DNA of 64,000 bases from NCBI GenBank assembly GCA_035512155.1, contig DATKEN010000038.1:1-64000 (forward strand), read 5' to 3'. Of the stretch, positions 8,917-15,229 are shown piece by piece (position 1 is the stretch's first letter; every line of letters begins with the position of its first letter). The position numbers and the translations under genes are program-made. This stretch comes from JABCYV01 sp035512155 (GTDB lineage Bacteria; Acidobacteriota; Terriglobia; Terriglobales; Acidobacteriaceae). The notes beneath the pieces were generated by a model. That model had not been told where the DNA came from. It was given only the letters and a program-made list of their open reading frames with translations, and searched no databases.

Positions 8917-9435
8917 CTAATTTCGTGGGTGACACTTTTCAAGGCCGCCCACAAAACCTGCACCCGGTCGGTACTGGTCTTGTTCACAGTCTGCATAGTG
9001 CCCGCGTGGTCCGTCGTATTCGACGCTGATCTCCACGACAAGTTTAGTGCCGCTCATCAGAGCTTTGTATGCGGGTCCATCCATACTCCCGTCGAAATGA
9101 ATGTATTGTCCGGGATTGAGTGTCTTGGGAACAGATTGCTCCTCGGTTCCTTCCAATGTTATCTCTCTTCCCCCGAAAAAGCCTCTCCAACTAGCCCGAA
9201 AATTGGTTCCCGGAAGTGGACCGAAGTTACTCACTTGAAACTGAAAAGCAATCTCATTGGTCGTTTTAGTTGGAACCAAGCTTTGCACTTTCTCGCCCTT
9301 AGCATTTGGGAGCGAGAGATAGACAATATGGACTCCTCCCTCTCCGATATACGGGCGGGTAGCGGCCTCAGCAGTATCCGCTTGTTTCTTAGCGGCAACC
9401 GCCAAGTCGTGAGTATCAACCCCACCCTCATGCAT
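8917..9435 (-). CDS. IS passenger: soluble domain of membrane-anchored hypothetical protein
   Basis: A 172-residue frame whose stop (TAG near 8918) lies inside the left inverted repeat. It starts MHEGGVDTHDLAVAAKKQAD, a short helical segment, then TRPYIGEGGVHIVYLSLP, FQVSNFGPLPGTNFRASW and VVEISVEYDGPRGH, a beta-rich domain of the type seen after a single membrane helix in many small bacterial proteins. It overlaps the upstream 85-residue frame by 8 bases. Reading one frame back, the text NQLKEMHEGG continues smoothly from that protein's membrane helix, so the two may be one protein split by a frameshift. Function unknown. Confidence 0.6.
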   Translation of the reverse strand: MHEGGVDTHDLAVAAKKQADTAEAATRPYIGEGGVHIVYLSLPNAKGEKVQSLVPTKTTNEIAFQFQVSNFGPLPGTNFRASWRGFFGGREITLEGTEEQSVPKTLNPGQYIHFDGSMDGPAYKALMSGTKLVVEISVEYDGPRGHYADCEQDQYRPGAGFVGGLEKCHPRN

Positions 9436-9685
9436 CTCCTTCAGTTGGTTTCAGTATCCATATCGTGAATGCGCTAGTAGCGGCCAATACGAATGTAAAA
9501 ATGGCCATCCAGATCGTAGCCACAGCAGTTCGACGCGCAGCTTTGTCAGTGGGGGTCTCGTTTTGTTTCTTGGCTGCTCGCTCGTCCCTCTTGCGTTTTA
9601 TATAGCCGACGAACCTAACCCACCCATTCTTACGCGGTGCCTCTATTTGGGCACCGGGGTTACTGCTTTCGTCCTCATTTTCCAC
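9428..9685 (-). CDS. IS passenger: single-helix membrane protein (N-terminal part)
   Basis: An 85-residue product: an acidic N-terminus (MENEDESSNPG), a highly basic juxtamembrane stretch (KRKRDERAAKKQNE), and one membrane helix near 57-78 (VATIWMAIFTFVLAATSAFTI), ending in WILKPTEGDA. The gene faces away from the transposase gene, and about 80 bases separate their starts. The stop overlaps the next start as ATGCATGA. No known family is recognised; see the following frame for the possible fusion. Confidence 0.55.
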   Translation of the reverse strand: MENEDESSNPGAQIEAPRKNGWVRFVGYIKRKRDERAAKKQNETPTDKAARRTAVATIWMAIFTFVLAATSAFTIWILKPTEGDA

Positions 9686-9726
9686 GGCATTTACCTCATG
9701 GTTGGATTATTGTAACACAAAAAGGC

Positions 9727-9763
9727 TTGACAACTATAGAGTTTATGTAATACATTAAGTGGC
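9727..9763 (+). promoter_or_regulatory. promoter of the IS1-type transposase with palindromic operator
   Basis: TTGACA (9727-9732) and TACATT (9751-9756), spaced 18 bases apart, form a good sigma-70 promoter. Transcription would begin at or within a few bases of the ATG at 9764, so the message would be nearly leaderless. The perfect palindrome ATGTA-A-TACAT (9745-9755) overlaps the -10 box and is a plausible operator for the ribbon-helix-helix protein encoded at 10874-11059. Confidence 0.55.
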
Positions 9764-10591
9764 ATGGCAAACGTACTCGGCACCGACAAGCAAATCGCGG
9801 TCATCGGAGCACTGGCGGAAGGTTCCAGCATCCGATCAATCGAGCGCATGACGGGCATTCACCGCGATACCATCATGCGGCTTGGTGTGAAAGTCGGTAA
9901 GGGCTGCGAGATGCTGCTAGATTCCAAGATGCAGGACTTGGGCTGCCACTATCTACAGTTCGATGAAGTGTGGGGATTTATCGGCAAGAAGGAGCGGCAC
10001 GTCAGGGTTGATGACGACCCGGAGCTTGGCGACGTGTGGACGTACTGTGCGATAGATGCTGAAACCAAGCTAGTGCCGACATTCAAGGTAGGGAAACGGA
10101 ACCGGGCAACTACAACAGCCTTCGTGCAGGACGTTGCCAGTCGGTTGCGAAATCGCGTGCAGATTTCTACCGATGCTTTGCACGGGTATGTTGAGGCCGT
10201 TGAGCAATCATTTGGCGCGGATGTGGATTACGGGCAAATCGTGAAAGTGTATACCCATGATGACGCACAGCATCCAGAGCGGAAATACAGCGCACCGCAT
10301 TTCGCTTCTGCCATGCGCAGGCCCATCGTTGGCAATCCTGAGATGGAGCTGGTTTGTACCAGCCACATTGAACGCCTAAACGCGACCACACGACTTCATG
10401 TAAAGCGGCTCGCGCGCCTGACGCTGGCATTCAGTAAGAAGCTAGAAAATTTCCAGGCTGCCGTAGCCTTACATTTCGCCTATTACAACTTTGTGAGACG
10501 GCATAACACGCTGCGCTGTACGCCAGCGATGGCGGCTGGAATCGAGCGAGACTTCTGGTCTGTGGATGATCTAATAGAGGCAACCGCGTGA
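9764..10591 (+). CDS. IS1-family transposase (single-frame, ISMhu11-like type)
   Basis: A 275-residue DDE transposase. An N-terminal HTH reads IAVIGALAEGSSIRSIERMTG (split here as IAVIGALAEGSS / IRSIERMTGIHRDTIMRLG). Catalytic residues are visible as LQFDEVWGFIGKKE (Asp), ISTDALHGYVEAV (Asp) and SHIERLNATTRLHVKRLAR (Glu), followed by YYNFVRRHNTLRCTPAMAAG, a typical C-terminal motif. Unlike enteric IS1 it needs no frameshift. Its stop overlaps the GTG of the next gene (GTGA). All motifs are intact, and the perfect target duplication argues that transposition was recent. Confidence 0.92.
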   Translation: MANVLGTDKQIAVIGALAEGSSIRSIERMTGIHRDTIMRLGVKVGKGCEMLLDSKMQDLGCHYLQFDEVWGFIGKKERHVRVDDDPELGDVWTYCAIDAETKLVPTFKVGKRNRATTTAFVQDVASRLRNRVQISTDALHGYVEAVEQSFGADVDYGQIVKVYTHDDAQHPERKYSAPHFASAMRRPIVGNPEMELVCTSHIERLNATTRLHVKRLARLTLAFSKKLENFQAAVALHFAYYNFVRRHNTLRCTPAMAAGIERDFWSVDDLIEATA

Positions 10592-10896
10592 CCTACGTTG
10601 AAGATTTGAAAGACGTGATTCGACGACTGCATGGCGTCGAATCGAGGCACGTTGAAAGTGTGCCAGTGAAAGAGACATTTCAGGGAAAAACAGTTTGGGA
10701 GGGGGTAGTCGAGGTATTTGAGCTAGTCGGCCATCCCAAAGCATTACTGGTCTACGCATGGGCGCATGATGGCGAACACCCAAAAGAGTCAAGCGTTGCC
10801 GTATTACAAGTTCCGCCGATCACGTCAGCGGCAGCAGCTGTCAGAGCGGCAATCGTGCAGGAGATGAGGGAACTTGGCGCAGCAGAAGAAGAATAA
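10588..10896 (+). CDS. IS1-element accessory hypothetical protein
   Basis: A 102-residue protein starting at GTG 10588, which overlaps the transposase stop by 4 bases, so it is translationally coupled. It contains DLKDVIRRLHGVESRHVESV and a beta-rich centre (FELVGHPKALLVYAWAHDG), then an Ala-rich helix near the C-terminus. No family is recognised. The tight coupling suggests a role in transposition or its regulation. Confidence 0.6.
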   Translation: MTYVEDLKDVIRRLHGVESRHVESVPVKETFQGKTVWEGVVEVFELVGHPKALLVYAWAHDGEHPKESSVAVLQVPPITSAAAAVRAAIVQEMRELGAAEEE

Positions 10897-11059
10897 GAAA
10901 GTCGGACGGCCAAAACTGCCGAAGGGTGAAGCCAAGGGGCGTATCGTGCCTGTGCGCTTCGCAGGCGATGATCTCAAGGCCATTACCGCAGCTGCTAAGG
11001 CTAACAAGCAAACCATTTCAGAGTGGATTCGGAGCACGTTGAATGCCGCAATTCAGTGA
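10874..11059 (+). CDS. ribbon-helix-helix DNA-binding protein of the IS1 element
   Basis: A 61-residue basic protein overlapping the previous gene by 23 bases, with TTG as the probable start. After a Lys/Gly-rich arm (KKNKKVGRPKLPKGEAKG) comes the ribbon IVPVRFAGDDLKAI and the two helices AITAAAKANKQTISEWIRS, a classical CopG/Arc-like RHH pattern. It may repress the element's own promoter at the ATGTAATACAT palindrome (9745-9755); that link is inference. Confidence 0.68.
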   Translation: MAQQKKNKKVGRPKLPKGEAKGRIVPVRFAGDDLKAITAAAKANKQTISEWIRSTLNAAIQ

Positions 11060-11085
11060 CGAGCAGGGCAAATTAGGACACTACC

Positions 11086-11093
11086 GAAAATTG
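11086..11093 (+). repeat. target-site duplication, right copy (GAAAATTG)
   Basis: Exact match to 8900-8907, immediately outside the right inverted repeat of the IS1-family element. Confidence 0.92.
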
Positions 11094-11231
11094 GGAGGCT
11101 GAAACGGTGAGATGATTCCGAACGTAGCTGTGATGTGGGCGGAGTTCGTCCACATGACAGACCACGATCCGGTCATGGAAATCGTCGGATATTTTAGCCG
11201 TACACCGAAGGTCTGCGGCCTTGCTGTCCAC
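11086..11231 (-). pseudogene. ParB-like protein, 5' part (beyond the IS1 insertion)
   Basis: Reading the minus strand from GTG 11231, preceded by GGGGAG at 11241-11236, the frame gives VDSKAADLRCTAKISDD, then VDELRPHHSYVRNHLTVSAS, which is the start of the ParB N-terminal domain. Its last codons use the TSD (QF of SQFSAL) and continue exactly in frame at 8907-8900 once the IS1 element and one duplication are removed. The start codon is a guess; GTG at 11166 or so is an alternative. Confidence 0.72.
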
Positions 11232-11328
11232 AACACTCCCCACAACAGCAGCATGTCGCTAGCAGTCTTTACGGTGCCCGCCCGTGCGCTGCTAGTACTG
11301 CTAAGTCGTTAGATTGTGGGAAGAATTA

Positions 11329-11376
11329 CGCCCTTTCACGGCGGTAACACGGGTTCAAATCCCGTCGGGGACGCCA
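11329..11376 (+). other. 3' fragment of tRNA-Glu(TTC), putative attachment site
   Basis: The stretch CGCC-CTTTCAC-GGCG is an anticodon arm with anticodon TTC, followed by a variable loop, a perfect T arm (ACGGG TTCAAAT CCCGT) and the acceptor 3' strand CGGGGAC-G-CCA with encoded CCA. The 5' half of the tRNA (acceptor 5' strand and D arm) is absent, so no functional tRNA is made. A 48-base 3' end is the usual footprint left at the far end of an element integrated in a tRNA gene. The orientation places the element to the left of this site. Confidence 0.82.
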
Positions 11377-11560
11377 AATGACTAACTCACAGTGGGCGGC
11401 GTTTGAAAACCACGCAAGGGTGCAGAACTTCGCGGGCACAGACTATTGGAAGATAAAGCGTTAACGCCATGCTAAACAAGTGGTTGGAGCCAACAAAAAT
11501 GCTTACAGGCAAACACATTCGGACCCTGGGACCAGGAAGGGCTTTTGCGGTGGCAGATCG

Positions 11561-12604
11561 CTACCGAGCAAGTTTCGGAGAGCTCGACACCTCAGCTTGT
11601 GGCAACGAGGCCTCCGTTGGCTGCGACGCGCTTGGTAGTGTCCGTGTCGGCGGCACAACCGCCTGCTGGGGCGCGAAATAACGCACCGTCACGTCATCTC
11701 CGATATCGACTTCATTCCCCCTAATCCGCACCCCCGGGTGCCTGGGCTTGGCGACCTTCGCCATCTCCCCAGCAATCGGTACGGCCAGAGGCGTCGTGGT
11801 GCTATTCGTCGGCAGCTCCCGTCTAGAGACAAACGGCGCCTGTTCCTCCAGGGTATTCGATTTCTGTAGCTCTGCCCCTAAGGGCGAAGCTGGGTGCCGA
11901 TTGCTGTAGGCAATCAAAGCTACCCCGAGCGCAGCCACGGCTGCTGCCACGGCCATCCACCATGGTTTGTGCGGGCGAATACGCTTTAATTGCTGCGTGG
12001 TCGCTGTCACGGCTCTAGCCGGCGCCCAGGGCGCTGGCAAATCCCTGCCCACCGCTATGACGGCTCCGCGAGACCGGTCGATCGCAGGTTCGTTTGGTGG
12101 CTCCGGCACAGAGCTACTGTCGGCGGGAAATGTCTGCATGACTTCCGGTTTCTCCGGCGTCTCATGGGTTTCCGGTTTGGCGAACCCGGCATCGCCTGGG
12201 ATCACCGCTTCCCGGCTACCCTCCTGTTGGTGCTCGACTTCTGATAAAAGTGCTTCACCACAGTTCTCCGCAAAGGGGGCGTCTTCGGGCGGGAGCTCTT
12301 CTGCCTGACAGTCGCCCTCAGCGTTGAACTGTAAGAACGGGTGATGGTCGGTCGGGTCGGCGTGCGCGTTGCAGGAGCCGTGCTCCTGTTCTCCACAGAC
12401 CGGCGTCTGCCCGTCGATATCTAGCAGCACCCGCTGCGGTGAACCCATGGCTGCGATCTGCTCCAGCAGGTCCCGGTTGATCCGCCTCAGACCGTCCAAG
12501 CTTTCCTCTTGGCTCAGCACCTCGGTCTCAAACTCGAACCAATGAGATGTACTCAGTTGAATTCGGTCCGGCACATGGGGGCGCTCTACGGGGGTTTTGT
12601 TCAT
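11561..12604 (-). CDS. fusion of degenerate IS1380 transposase domain and membrane-anchored tail
   Basis: A 347-residue frame without stops. Residues about 20-155 follow an IS1380 transposase: FEFETEVLSQEESLDGLRRIN, SPQRVLLDIDGQTPVCGEQEH, HPFLQFNAEGDC, and REAVIPGDAGFAKPETHE, which align with the usual LDIDSSE..GEQE..HPLF.FN..GDC and RADAAFA motifs and keep both Asp. Aromatic and His residues of the parent have been replaced by acidic and polar ones, and the C-terminal third of the transposase, including the Glu, is gone. Then come a Pro-rich linker, a membrane helix near 217-237 (PWWMAVAAAVAALGVALIAYS) and a periplasmic tail with VRIRGNEVDIGDDVTVRYF, a motif I associate with acidobacterial envelope proteins. 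Start ATG 12604. It may be an exapted gene or a chance read-through of decaying pieces. Confidence 0.6.
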   Translation of the reverse strand: MNKTPVERPHVPDRIQLSTSHWFEFETEVLSQEESLDGLRRINRDLLEQIAAMGSPQRVLLDIDGQTPVCGEQEHGSCNAHADPTDHHPFLQFNAEGDCQAEELPPEDAPFAENCGEALLSEVEHQQEGSREAVIPGDAGFAKPETHETPEKPEVMQTFPADSSSVPEPPNEPAIDRSRGAVIAVGRDLPAPWAPARAVTATTQQLKRIRPHKPWWMAVAAAVAALGVALIAYSNRHPASPLGAELQKSNTLEEQAPFVSRRELPTNSTTTPLAVPIAGEMAKVAKPRHPGVRIRGNEVDIGDDVTVRYFAPQQAVVPPTRTLPSASQPTEASLPQAEVSSSPKLAR

Positions 12605-12811
12605 GGTTCGGGGAAGACCATCGCCACAATGAGGACCGCTAACAGCCTCGGTTGGGCCCGCAAAATACCCGGCAAGTTTCTTGCCAGCATTGTCGATGGT
12701 AAGTACCTGAATCTAGATGCGGTGGTAAGGCATGCTTTCAGCACCGCTGTGACCGAAACTGCACAAAGAAGGCAATTGATTGCGAAAGGGAAAATCGAGA
12801 TCGGAAGCGAC
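12605..12811. other. non-coding gap between fusion gene and glycosidase remnant
   Basis: I see no gene in this stretch. Open frames on the plus strand (for example from 12509) have no recognisable family and run antisense through the remnants. It probably represents further decayed sequence. Confidence 0.4.
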
Positions 12812-13190
12812 TTACCAGCTGAAGGTCACCGTCTTTTCCACGTATCCGGTTCCCTGAGGGAAGCTGATCTGGATTCTGCGCAGCGCTTCGTGACACGCCA
12901 GCGGCCGTTTTGGATCCCGGAGCGAGGTCCACAAAGGTGTTCCCGAGGGGCACGTGATGGAGTTCTGCCTCATTCCAATCCGCCGGCAGACTGGGTGTAA
13001 CCCTGATCGTGTTTCGCTCCGCATTCACTCCAGACCGAAAAGGCCTCGGATAGCCGGCGAGACTACCATGGCCGAAGACCATAGCTGATGGGACGTACTC
13101 CGCCCCAATGGCTGAAAGAACTCGCCCGAAAGCAGCTCGGTGTTTTGAATCTATGCGCGAAGCTCGCTGCGTCCCGCGGGCAGAAGCGCC
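12812..13190 (-). pseudogene. C-terminal remnant of amylo-alpha-1,6-glucosidase-like enzyme
   Basis: On the minus strand, pieces of an (alpha/alpha)6-barrel glycosidase can be assembled from changing frames. First is ELLSGEFFQPLGRSTSHQLW followed by SSAMVVSPAIRGLFGLE (about 13133-13024). A frame change then gives VNAERNTIRVTPSLPADWNE, AELHHVPLGNTFVDL. A second change gives ALRRIQISFPQGTGYVEKTV, TFSW and a stop at 12812. This order is that of the C-terminus of glycogen-debranching or trehalase-like enzymes. LFDQALLPAG, further upstream, may belong as well. At least two frameshifts make it a pseudogene. With the maltokinase fragment it suggests a lost trehalose/alpha-glucan locus. Confidence 0.65.
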
Positions 13191-13333
13191 TGATCGAAGA
13201 GGCAACGCCAGCAATCATAAGGTGAGAGGGTATGCCAAGTCACAACCCGCTGGTGACCCTGGCAAACTGGAACCGAACCGAGCGGGGGAATGCCCGAAGC
13301 TAGATTGTTACAATGCGCGAAAAGGAATTTCCC

Positions 13334-13654
13334 ATGCCCTTTGTAGATACAAGCAGTCTTCCGGTCATCGAGCGATTGCCCGGCTGGAAGGGACGCTATT
13401 TTCATTCGCCCAACATGACCTTCGCGCATTACGATTTCACGCGGGGTTCTTCCATTCACGAGCACTATCATGCCGAAGAAGAGGTCTACGAGGTGATCGA
13501 GGGTGAGCTTGAGGTGACCATCGACGGTGTGGCCCAAGTCGCCCGAGCAGGCCTGGTCGCGATCGTGCCGAGCAATGCCCCTCACTCGGTCAAGGCCCTT
13601 ACTGACGGGCGGGCGATTGTCGTCGATCATCCGGCCAGACTCGATTTCGGCTAG
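13334..13654 (+). CDS. small cupin-domain protein
   Basis: A 106-residue single-domain cupin. Motif 1 is seen as IHEHYHAEEEVYEVIEGELE (metal ligands His-X-His and Glu), motif 2 as AIVPSNAPHSVKAL (His). Such proteins bind a divalent metal and act as isomerases, dioxygenases or sugar-binding sensors; the substrate cannot be inferred. The start chosen is ATG 13334, preceded by AAGGA seven bases upstream; an in-frame ATG at 13313 covers that ribosome site. It is monocistronic, at the right border of the mobile region. Confidence 0.78.
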   Translation: MPFVDTSSLPVIERLPGWKGRYFHSPNMTFAHYDFTRGSSIHEHYHAEEEVYEVIEGELEVTIDGVAQVARAGLVAIVPSNAPHSVKALTDGRAIVVDHPARLDFG

Positions 13655-13751
13655 GTGCCAACCCAGGGCGTAGGATTTGTCCTCCCCTGAAAAACCGGCC
13701 AATTCTCGTAAGCAGACAATTGCCCGTCCCATCTCCGCGCCGCTTCCGGTA

Positions 13752-13757
13752 TATAAT
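13752..13757 (+). promoter_or_regulatory. possible -10 box for the MFS gene
   Basis: A perfect TATAAT lies 57 bases upstream of the TTG start of the transporter. No good -35 hexamer is found at 16-18 bases (TTGCCC at 13721 is too far), so an activator may be needed. Confidence 0.35.
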
Positions 13758-13813
13758 CGCGTGATTTTTCAGGGGGCACTCTGCCCACTAATCCGATCTC
13801 TGCCGAAAAAGAA

Positions 13814-15130
13814 TTGTCTTCCCCAGCGATTGCCGCTGATGTCGTTGCCCGCCGCGCTCGTCGTCGGATTACCTTGCGTCTTCTGCCCTATGTGCTCCTG
13901 CTTTACGTAATTGCTTATCTTGATCGCAACAATCTGGCCACCGCTGCCCTGCAAATGCCGCACGATCTGGGTTTCAACGATCGCGTAATTGGGTTCGGGG
14001 CCGGCATCTTCGCCCTAGGTTACGTCATTTTGGAAATTCCCGGCACCCTCATCGTGGAGCGCTGGAGTGCGCGACGCTGGATTACACGCATCATGATCTC
14101 TTGGGGCCTCGTCACCATGGGGATGGCCTTGGTCCGTACACCGCATCAGTTCTACACCGTACGGTTTTTGCTGGGACTGGCGGAGGCGGGATTTTTCCCC
14201 GGGATCATCGTGTATCTCACCCACTGGTTCATCTATGAAGATCGTGCCAAAGCGGTGGCCGGTTTCATGGCTGCCATTCCCTTTGCGTACGCAGTCGGTT
14301 CCCCAATATCGGGATTGCTACTAGGCGTTCATTGGGGCGGCCTGCGGGGCTGGCAGTGGTTGTTCATCCTGGAAGGTCTCCCCGCGCTCTTCTTTGGCGT
14401 CATAACCTGGTTTTATCTGACCGATTGGCCGCATCAGGCAAAGTGGTTGCCCACCGACGAGCGGGAGTGGGTTATCAATCAACTGGAGAGTGAGAAGCGA
14501 GCCAAAAAATCCGTCCGCGCCTATACCGTGTGGCAGGCGCTCCGGCATCGCGACGTTCTGATCCTGACGTCGTTGCACTTTGTGCAGAATGGCTCGGCGT
14601 ACGCTTTGGCCTTTTGGCTGCCCACGATGCTCAAGCGCTTGTCGGGTCTGAGCGATGTCAAGGTCACTCTCCTGGTGGCCTTGCCGAACCTCCTGGGTTT
14701 TCTCGCCATGCAGGTGAACGGTTGGCATTCCGACCGCACTGCCGAACGGCGCTGGCACACCGCAATTCCGCTGTGGGTGGCCGCAGCGGCGTTACTGGTG
14801 CTAAGCAAGGCGGACTGGGGAACGATACCTTCTCTCTTCTTATTCTCCATTGCCGCCGCCGGCCTGCTCGCCTTTTTGCCCAGCTTCTGGGCCATGCCGT
14901 CGGCATTCCTTTGTGATTCCGCTGCCGCGATGGCTACGGGCACCATCAACTGTGTCGCGGCGGGCCTCGGGGGCTTTCTGGGCCCGGCCTTGGTCGGCTA
15001 TCAGGCCGCGCGAACCCATTCGTTCCGGTCCGGCTTTGCGGTCTTGGTGGTCGCCTTGTTGATTGCAGGGGTGTTGCCCCTGACCTTACGCGTTCGCGGC
15101 CACGTCATTTCCCCTTCAGGCGGGCATTGA
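13814..15130 (+). CDS. MFS transporter, anion:cation symporter (ACS) family
   Basis: A 438-residue inner-membrane transporter with about 12 helices, similar to ExuT/GudP/phthalate-type carriers of sugar acids or other organic anions. Family marks: YLDRNNLATAALQMPHDLG after helix 1, GYVILEIPGTLIVERWSARRW after helix 2 (given here as GYVILEIPG and RWSARRWITRIMISWG), and LLGLAEAGFFPGIIVYLTHW in helix 4. The start is TTG 13814, since no in-frame ATG exists and TAA closes the frame upstream. It precedes two ABC-type permeases but with a separate promoter. The substrate may be a hexuronate or related acid; this is not shown by the sequence. Confidence 0.85.
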   Translation: MSSPAIAADVVARRARRRITLRLLPYVLLLYVIAYLDRNNLATAALQMPHDLGFNDRVIGFGAGIFALGYVILEIPGTLIVERWSARRWITRIMISWGLVTMGMALVRTPHQFYTVRFLLGLAEAGFFPGIIVYLTHWFIYEDRAKAVAGFMAAIPFAYAVGSPISGLLLGVHWGGLRGWQWLFILEGLPALFFGVITWFYLTDWPHQAKWLPTDEREWVINQLESEKRAKKSVRAYTVWQALRHRDVLILTSLHFVQNGSAYALAFWLPTMLKRLSGLSDVKVTLLVALPNLLGFLAMQVNGWHSDRTAERRWHTAIPLWVAAAALLVLSKADWGTIPSLFLFSIAAAGLLAFLPSFWAMPSAFLCDSAAAMATGTINCVAAGLGGFLGPALVGYQAARTHSFRSGFAVLVVALLIAGVLPLTLRVRGHVISPSGGH

Positions 15131-15229
15131 CTTTACGATTCTCAAGCGATTTTCCCTCAAGGAGTCCACCGGTCTGACTGCCGAAAGTCGCCTTCGGAAC
15201 GGGTCTTCAAGGGTACAATATCCTTGATT

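Larger units (their letters stand above)
8908..11085 (+). mobile_element. complete IS1-family element with passenger genes (2178 bp)
   Basis: The ends are visible directly. The left end is GGTCGTGTCCTAATTT (8908-8923); the complement of 11070-11085 at the right end is GGTAGTGTCCTAATTT, a 15/16 match. An exact 8-bp duplication, GAAAATTG, flanks both. The element holds an IS1-type transposase (9764-10591), two small downstream genes (10588-11059), and an oppositely oriented pair encoding a membrane-anchored protein (8917-9685). Classical IS1 is about 770 bp with only insA/insB; larger relatives with one transposase frame exist, but the cargo here is unusual. It splits a ParB-like gene whose two halves join in frame when the element and one duplication are removed. 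Confidence 0.92.

Noticed and set aside
8905..9468. 187-codon plus-strand frame
   Set aside because: Covers the left end of the IS1 element antisense to its passenger gene; it has no protein-like composition.
11112..11312. 66-codon plus-strand frame next to the IS1 right end
   Set aside because: Antisense to the reconstructed 5' part of the ParB-like gene, which joins in frame across the insertion.
11329..11376. Functional tRNA gene
   Set aside because: Only the anticodon arm, T arm and acceptor 3' strand exist; the bases upstream cannot form a D arm or the matching acceptor strand.
12605..12737. Remaining N-terminal part of the IS1380 transposase
   Set aside because: The minus-strand translation upstream of 12604 in all frames shows none of the family's N-terminal motifs.
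12509..13000. 163-codon plus-strand frame
   Set aside because: It runs antisense to the IS1380-derived frame and to the glycosidase remnant; no family is recognised.
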